In this document: positions 13,991 through 17,608 of the stretch, piece by piece
How the letters are laid out: every line of letters starts with the position of its first letter
Numbering within the stretch: the first letter of the stretch is position 1
DNA from: an uncultured Bacteroidales bacterium
GTDB lineage: Bacteria; Bacteroidota; Bacteroidia; Bacteroidales; UBA3663
Length of the DNA stretch: 17,608 bases
NCBI GenBank assembly: GCA_937899265.1
Contig: CALBPV010000037.1
Location: 1-17,608, forward strand
Reading direction: 5' to 3'
Program-made: the position numbers and the translations under genes
Notes under the pieces: model-generated
What the model was told of the DNA's origin: nothing
The model's input: only the letters and a program-made list of their open reading frames with translations
Databases searched by the model: none

Positions 13991-15871
13991 ATGAAAATGA
14001 AAAAAAGACTACTCCTTTTAAGCCTCTTGGCTATTGCCGTTCAGGGCAATGCCAAGAAAGTACACACTCTGGGTGACTCGACAATGGCCCCCTACGACGA
14101 ATCTGCAACCGTGACTCGCGGTTGGGGCATGTATTTCGGAAACTTCCTAACCGACGGATGGACATCGGTCAACTATGCCAAGGGAGGGCGCGACAGCCGT
14201 GGCGGATACGAGGAACTTTGGCAAACGGCCAAAAAGAATGTGCAGCCCGGCGACTATGTCATCATTACCTTCGGCCACAACGACGAGAAGAACGGCGGAA
14301 TGGATGGCTACCAGCTCTATGACTACTATATGAGCATCGGCGACCAAACAGCAGCCGCTGCCGTCGATAAACGAGGCACCGTTCCCGGAACAACCTATAA
14401 AGAATGGTTGGGAAAAATCGCTGACGAGGCCATCGCCCTGGGAGCTACCCCCATCATTTGTTCACCGGTTTGCCGAAGCTACTTCACAGGCTCGAAGATA
14501 CGCCGCAACGGACGTCACGACCTGGGCGACTCCTACAGCGTACTGACCGCCAACGGCCCCAAGTCCGGCTACAAGGTAGATCAAAACGACCACACGATGG
14601 ACTACGCCTACCACTCGCAAAAGCTGGCCGAAGAAAAAGGCATCGCCTTCATCGACCTCACCCAAGCCACTGCCGATCTCTATGAAAGTTACGGCGACGA
14701 CAAGTGCCACGCCTACCTCTTCGACGGTGACGGTTCGACCCATTTCAACACAACAGGAGCACTGCTGGTAGCCCGCGAATGTGCCCGTCTGATGAAGGCT
14801 CAAGGTATTCTCGCCGACGGTATCGTCCTCCCCACCGACATCTCCGTATCGCCCGCCACAGGCAACTTCGGCGAGGCTTACAAAGGACAGACTCTCTACA
14901 AGGAATTCACCCTCAACGGATTCGGACTCACGCCCGAGACAGGCTCGGTGAGCATCTCTGCATCGGAGGGCATCGCTCTCTCCTTCGACAAGAAAGAGTG
15001 GCAGTCGTCCCTTTCCACCACCTACACAGCCTCCACTCTGGTCAAGACTTTCTACGCTCAAATCGTGCTGACCGAAAGCGGCGAAACCTCGGGTACAATC
15101 ACTGTGAACCAGGGCGACAAAACCGTCGAAGTACCCGTAACCGCAACCGCTGTCACCCTCGAAGGCGGAACCGAAGTGAATGCCTATTGGCGACTGGAGA
15201 CCAACGACTCCTACAGTCTCTCCGGACCGGCAACGGTGATTCCCGAAAGCTGGACGGGAATGTACGTGCAGCGATACGCCAACCCCAACAGCAAAACCGT
15301 ATGGCCCGAAGATACGGGTTTCGACGCAACACGCAAGATGCAGCGTAACCTGCTCACCGGCGACAACTGGCCCGCCGACGAGATGGATGACAACCCCGAA
15401 CGATACATCCAGTTCGGCATCAAACCCAATGTCGGCAACATCCTCAAAATCAACCGAATCAGCCTCTATATCTGCGGCGCCGGCGGCAACGGTATGTGCG
15501 CCCATATCTATTGTTCGACCGACAACTTCGAGACTCGCACCACCCTGTGGGAGAAGAAAAACATGACGGCCAACAACCCCGTGCTCGTCGAAGCAACTCC
15601 CGTCGTATCGCTCGAAGAAGGTCAGGAACTCCTGGTGAGGGTCTATCCCTGGTACAACAGCGCAGCCAACGGCAAAACCCTCTGCCTGAGCGATGTCTCT
15701 ATAGGCGGAATGGCAATGGACGCTTCCGGCATCGGACTCTCCAGTCTCGACAGCCGCAACACGTCTTCCGCTCTTTACTACAGCTTGGACGGCACCCGTC
15801 ACAGCCAGCCTCAACCCGGACTCAACATCGTGTTCATGACCGACGGAAACACCCGAAAAGTGATTTACTGA
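13991..15871 (+). CDS. Secreted CE12-type rhamnogalacturonan acetylesterase with C-terminal beta-sandwich domains
   Basis: A 626-residue secreted SGNH hydrolase, expected to deacetylate pectin or rhamnogalacturonan. Signal peptide 1-21. The catalytic domain (about 22-275) has GDST with nucleophile S30, AKGGRDSR at 63-70, FGHNDEK at 94-100, and DGSTHFNTTGA with D247 and H251. The Asp-His spacing is one residue longer than the usual DxxH. An Ig-like region (about 283-388) follows, then a beta-sandwich (about 395-575), possibly carbohydrate-binding. A short C-terminal segment (YYSLDGTR...GLNIVFMTDGNTRKVIY, about 597-626) resembles the sorting-type ends of Bacteroidetes secreted proteins. ATG 13991 and ATG 13997 are both possible starts. 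It may be induced by pectin through the upstream direct repeats; no SusC/D genes are nearby. Confidence 0.88.
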   Translation: MKMKKRLLLLSLLAIAVQGNAKKVHTLGDSTMAPYDESATVTRGWGMYFGNFLTDGWTSVNYAKGGRDSRGGYEELWQTAKKNVQPGDYVIITFGHNDEKNGGMDGYQLYDYYMSIGDQTAAAAVDKRGTVPGTTYKEWLGKIADEAIALGATPIICSPVCRSYFTGSKIRRNGRHDLGDSYSVLTANGPKSGYKVDQNDHTMDYAYHSQKLAEEKGIAFIDLTQATADLYESYGDDKCHAYLFDGDGSTHFNTTGALLVARECARLMKAQGILADGIVLPTDISVSPATGNFGEAYKGQTLYKEFTLNGFGLTPETGSVSISASEGIALSFDKKEWQSSLSTTYTASTLVKTFYAQIVLTESGETSGTITVNQGDKTVEVPVTATAVTLEGGTEVNAYWRLETNDSYSLSGPATVIPESWTGMYVQRYANPNSKTVWPEDTGFDATRKMQRNLLTGDNWPADEMDDNPERYIQFGIKPNVGNILKINRISLYICGAGGNGMCAHIYCSTDNFETRTTLWEKKNMTANNPVLVEATPVVSLEEGQELLVRVYPWYNSAANGKTLCLSDVSIGGMAMDASGIGLSSLDSRNTSSALYYSLDGTRHSQPQPGLNIVFMTDGNTRKVIY

Positions 15872-16875
15872 TTCCCCCTCCAAACTGTCGTTCAACGCCA
15901 GCCGTGTGGGCACCAACGGAGGTGCTTTCGACGTAGTGGTTATCAGCACCATATATATCCGTCCATGAGTTCGACCTCAGCGAAATACCCGCAACAGACG
16001 ACATCTTCTATGTCAAGATATACATCTACAACCTCGCCAACAACAAACAGTACGCTTTCTCCGACGTGGTCATCTCCGGCGAGGTGTCGGGCCGTCTCGA
16101 GGCCGTGCCTGTTTACAGTCTCAGTGTGAAACTCGGTACCGAGGGCGCAGGCAAAGTGTCTGCAACGCCCGTGGGAAACGAGTTCGACGAGGGAACAGCT
16201 ATCACTGTCACCGCTTCCGAGAACTTCGGATACCATTTCGCCGCCTGGATCGACCAAGAGGGTAACGTCGTTTCTACTCAGAACCCCTACACTTTTGAGA
16301 TTACCGCCAACACCACTCTTCTGGCCACCTATACCCGCACCAATGTCTATGCCCTCAACCTCTCACGTTCCGAGGGTGCCAACGAGAACCTCGTGCTCTC
16401 TATCTGTCTCGGCGACGACCACAACACCTACAGCGTCAACAATGTCGAGTACTCCACCGACGGAAGCTCTTTCACCAAGATCGGTGAGTTCAATCCCCCT
16501 GCACGCGCCTAAAATCGGGGTCGAGAGCGACTACGACGGAACGTCTTTGGCCGAAATCTTCGTGCTCGCCGATGCTGCCGGTGCTGCCGACAACAAGGCA
16601 ACGCTCCTCAGCAGCAATCCCGCGCAGGATGCTACCGGTGTCAGCGCAAACGGCAGCATCATTCTCACCTTCGACAACAAGGTCAAGGCCGGTGTGGGCT
16701 CAGCTTCGCTCAACGGCGAGGAGTTGGGACCCATCATCAGTGGCAAGACCGCCGTCTTCAAGTATGCCGGACTGAAATACAACACCGCATACACTTTCTC
16801 CATGCCCCAAGGCGTTCTCGTCAGCCGAAGCGGAAATCCCGTCGATGCTGTCTCTGTCAATTTCACCACCATGCA

Positions 16876-17145
16876 CCCCTCATGCCTGAACGGTCTAAGG
16901 TCTAAAGTCGTTTCACGGTCTAAAGTCTAAGGTCTAAGGTCTAAGGTCGGTTCACGGTCTAAAGTCTAAGGTCTAAGGCGCTCAACCGTAAACCATGAAC
17001 CCTGAACCCTGAACCCTACTCCCTTCCCTTCAGGGAGGGGCTGGGGGTAGGCTGACCCTTTGACTTTTGACTTTTGACCGAACTTACAGTTCGTAGTAGC
17101 CTTTGACCTTTGACTTTTGACTTTTGACCGTCCTTCAGGACGTAG
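16876..17145. repeat. Composite heptamer/REP-like repeat, block F, inside the pseudogene
   Basis: The longest and most complete block. In order: CCCCTCATGCCTGAACGG, GTCTAAR heptamers interspersed with GTCGTTTCACGG and GTCGGTTCACGG (to about 16977), GTAAACC/ATGAACC/CTGAACC heptamers (about 16987-17016), the REP-like palindrome (17017-17052), CTTTGAC/CTTTTGA heptamers, hairpin CGAACTTACAGTTCG followed by GTAG (17079-17097), more CTTTGAC/CTTTTGA heptamers, and hairpin CGTCCTTCAGGACG followed by TAG (17129-17145). Coding sequence of the same broken gene lies on both sides. Confidence 0.92.
17017..17052. repeat. REP-like imperfect palindrome (block F)
   Basis: Almost identical to the copies in blocks A and C, with CTACTCCC and GGGGGTAG as complementary outer arms. 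GAACCCT heptamers precede it and CTTTTGA heptamers follow it. Confidence 0.8.
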
Positions 17146-17379
17146 AGCGCCTCCGACCTATGGCACGTACAGGCCGTCAACGAGTTCGGCGGTCTCTCCC
17201 CCAAGGCTGCCGTCAACAGCACCGATGCCATCGAGTCTCTCCGCACTTCCGCTTCCGACGGCCTCTCTCCCGCCTTCGACCTCATGGGGCGCCGCGTCTC
17301 CGGCACGTCGGGATTGTTCATCCGAAACAGTAAGATGCATTTAGTGAAATAAGTTGGTTTTTCCACACAATTCACGCTC

Positions 17380-17417
17380 GCAGGGTTCGTCCGGGAGGAC
17401 AAACCCTGCATTTTTTT
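17380..17417 (+). terminator. Rho-independent terminator
   Basis: GCAGGGTT at 17380-17387 pairs perfectly with AACCCTGC at 17402-17409. An inner stem, GTCC with GGAC, closes a GGGA tetraloop, and a seven-T run at 17411-17417 follows. It lies 28 bp after the pseudogene stop and is the clearest terminator in the window. Confidence 0.88.
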
Positions 17418-17436
17418 CATTTTTTGGGGCCGGAAA

Positions 17437-17468
17437 TTTGTTTTTTTCATTTTAATGTGCTATCTTTG
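17437..17468 (+). promoter_or_regulatory. Bacteroidetes-type promoter before the truncated signal-peptide ORF
   Basis: TTTG at 17437-17440, 20 nt, then TATCTTTG at 17461-17468: a full consensus match. The predicted start near 17472 falls at or within a few bases of the ATG at 17474, so the transcript would be leaderless or nearly so unless translation begins further downstream. Confidence 0.75.
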
Positions 17469-17473
17469 CATGC

Positions 17474-17578
17474 ATGAATCGTGTCTCGCCCCTTATCCTT
17501 TTGACGCTGCTTGTCTTCGCCCCGGCTACTGTAAGTTCGGTCAAAAGTCAAAAGTCAAAGGTCAAAGGTCAACCGTGA
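17474..17578 (+). CDS. Short ORF: signal peptide ending in repeat block G
   Basis: The 34-codon ORF starts MNRVSPLILLTLLVFAPATV, a convincing signal peptide or membrane anchor. It then enters inverted repeat DNA (encoding VKSQKSKVKGQP) and stops at 17576-17578. Repeat homology with block F begins near 17523, so about the first 16-17 codons are unique. This looks like the first codons of a secreted protein gene that has lost its continuation, either by repeat insertion or because the rest lies beyond the window in another frame. A strong promoter stands directly upstream. No function can be assigned. Confidence 0.5.
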   Translation: MNRVSPLILLTLLVFAPATVSSVKSQKSKVKGQP

Positions 17579-17608
17579 ACCGACCTTAGACCTTAGACCT
17601 TAGACCTT
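17523..17608. repeat. Composite heptamer repeat, block G, inverted and running off the window
   Basis: Reverse-complement orientation relative to blocks A to F. From the left: GGCTACTGTAAGTTC, the complement of the hairpin region of block F lacking one 7-bp segment (ACGAACT); then GGTCAAA/AGTCAAA heptamers, CGTGAAC, and CGACCTT/AGACCTT heptamers to the window end. Ten consecutive 7-bp units fit without a gap from 17539 to 17608 although their sequence changes. The REP-like palindrome is not reached or is absent. Confidence 0.9.

Larger units (their letters stand above)
15873..17352 (+). pseudogene. Remnant of a secreted multidomain (probably pectin-active) protein, frameshifted and split by repeat block F
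   Basis: There is no start codon and the reading frame changes repeatedly. Frame 3 (15873-15968) gives KLSFNASRVGTNGGAFDVVV and stops. Frame 1 (about 15964-16512) gives HEFDLSEIPATDDIFYVKIY, then an InlB-B-repeat-like stretch (GYHFAAWIDQEGNVVSTQNP) and stops. Frame 2 (about 16500-16873) gives a Big_5-type Ig domain (NPAQDATGVSANGSIILTFD). Block F interrupts it. Frame 1 resumes at 17146 with SDLWHVQAVNEFGGLSPKA and a C-terminal sorting-like end, FDLMGRRVSGTSGLFIRN, stopping at 17350-17352. The pieces run in plausible order for one surface enzyme whose N-terminal catalytic part is missing. The architecture recalls Prevotella-type pectate lyases, but no lyase motif remains, so the activity is inferred. 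Confidence 0.78.

Noticed and set aside
14462..15952. Minus-strand ORF of 496 codons
   Set aside because: Shadow of the CE12 esterase, which has a promoter, signal peptide and catalytic motifs on the + strand.
16066..16512. A separate 148-codon gene starting at a GTG
   Set aside because: Homology-like sequence continues upstream in the same frame to about 15964 without a start, so it is a piece of the pseudogene.

Overview
The window looks like a chromosomal segment of a Bacteroidales bacterium. The promoters read TTTG-N20-TAnnTTTG, the Bacteroidetes -33/-7 form, at three places. Leaders lack clear Shine-Dalgarno sites, coding DNA is GC-rich, and the gene set (parE-coaD-S41 protease, rprX/rprY two-component pair, nspC, pectin esterases, GH105) is typical of the order. 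A Prevotella-like or Muribaculaceae-like member is plausible, but the family cannot be fixed from this sequence. All recognised genes are on the + strand.

Layout. (1) 1-3844: housekeeping run of parE (3' end only), coaD, an S41 processing protease, a MarC-family membrane protein and a GT2 glycosyltransferase, joined by two ATGA stop/start overlaps. (2) 3852-6915: a pectin module with its own promoter, comprising a secreted CE12-CE8 fusion esterase and a GH105 lipoprotein. (3) 6985-9474: a small unrecognised ORF, purT, and an acyltransferase-3 membrane protein. (4) 9679-12258: the RprX/RprY two-component system. (5) 12426-13613: nspC, for carboxy(nor)spermidine decarboxylation. (6) 13887-15871: a second secreted pectin-type CE12 esterase with C-terminal beta-sandwich domains. 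(7) 15873-17352: a broken secreted multidomain protein, then a strong terminator, then a promoter and signal peptide that run straight into a repeat.

The most unusual feature is a composite repeat family in seven blocks, A to G, at 9429-9580, 11298-11490, 12259-12425, 13650-13767, 13908-13985, 16876-17145 and 17523-17608. Its parts recur in a fixed order: tandem GTCTAAA/GTCTAAG heptamers, sometimes other heptamers (GAACCCT, GAAACTT/GGAACTT), a 37-bp REP-like palindrome, tandem CCTTTGA/CTTTTGA heptamers, and small hairpins followed by GTAG. Every tandem part has a 7-bp period although the sequences differ. The blocks separate rprX from rprY, form the whole leader of nspC, lie between the CE12 promoter and its start codon, supply the last codons of two intact genes and one pseudogene segment (all ending RSKV-stop), interrupt the pseudogene, and end a signal-peptide ORF. 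Block G is inverted relative to the others. How the family spreads and whether it has a function cannot be told from one window.

The pectin genes fit together: CE12 and CE8 remove acetyl and methyl groups from pectin, and GH105 acts on unsaturated oligosaccharides released by lyases. No SusC/SusD pair or intact polysaccharide lyase is present here, so this is at most part of a pectin locus.
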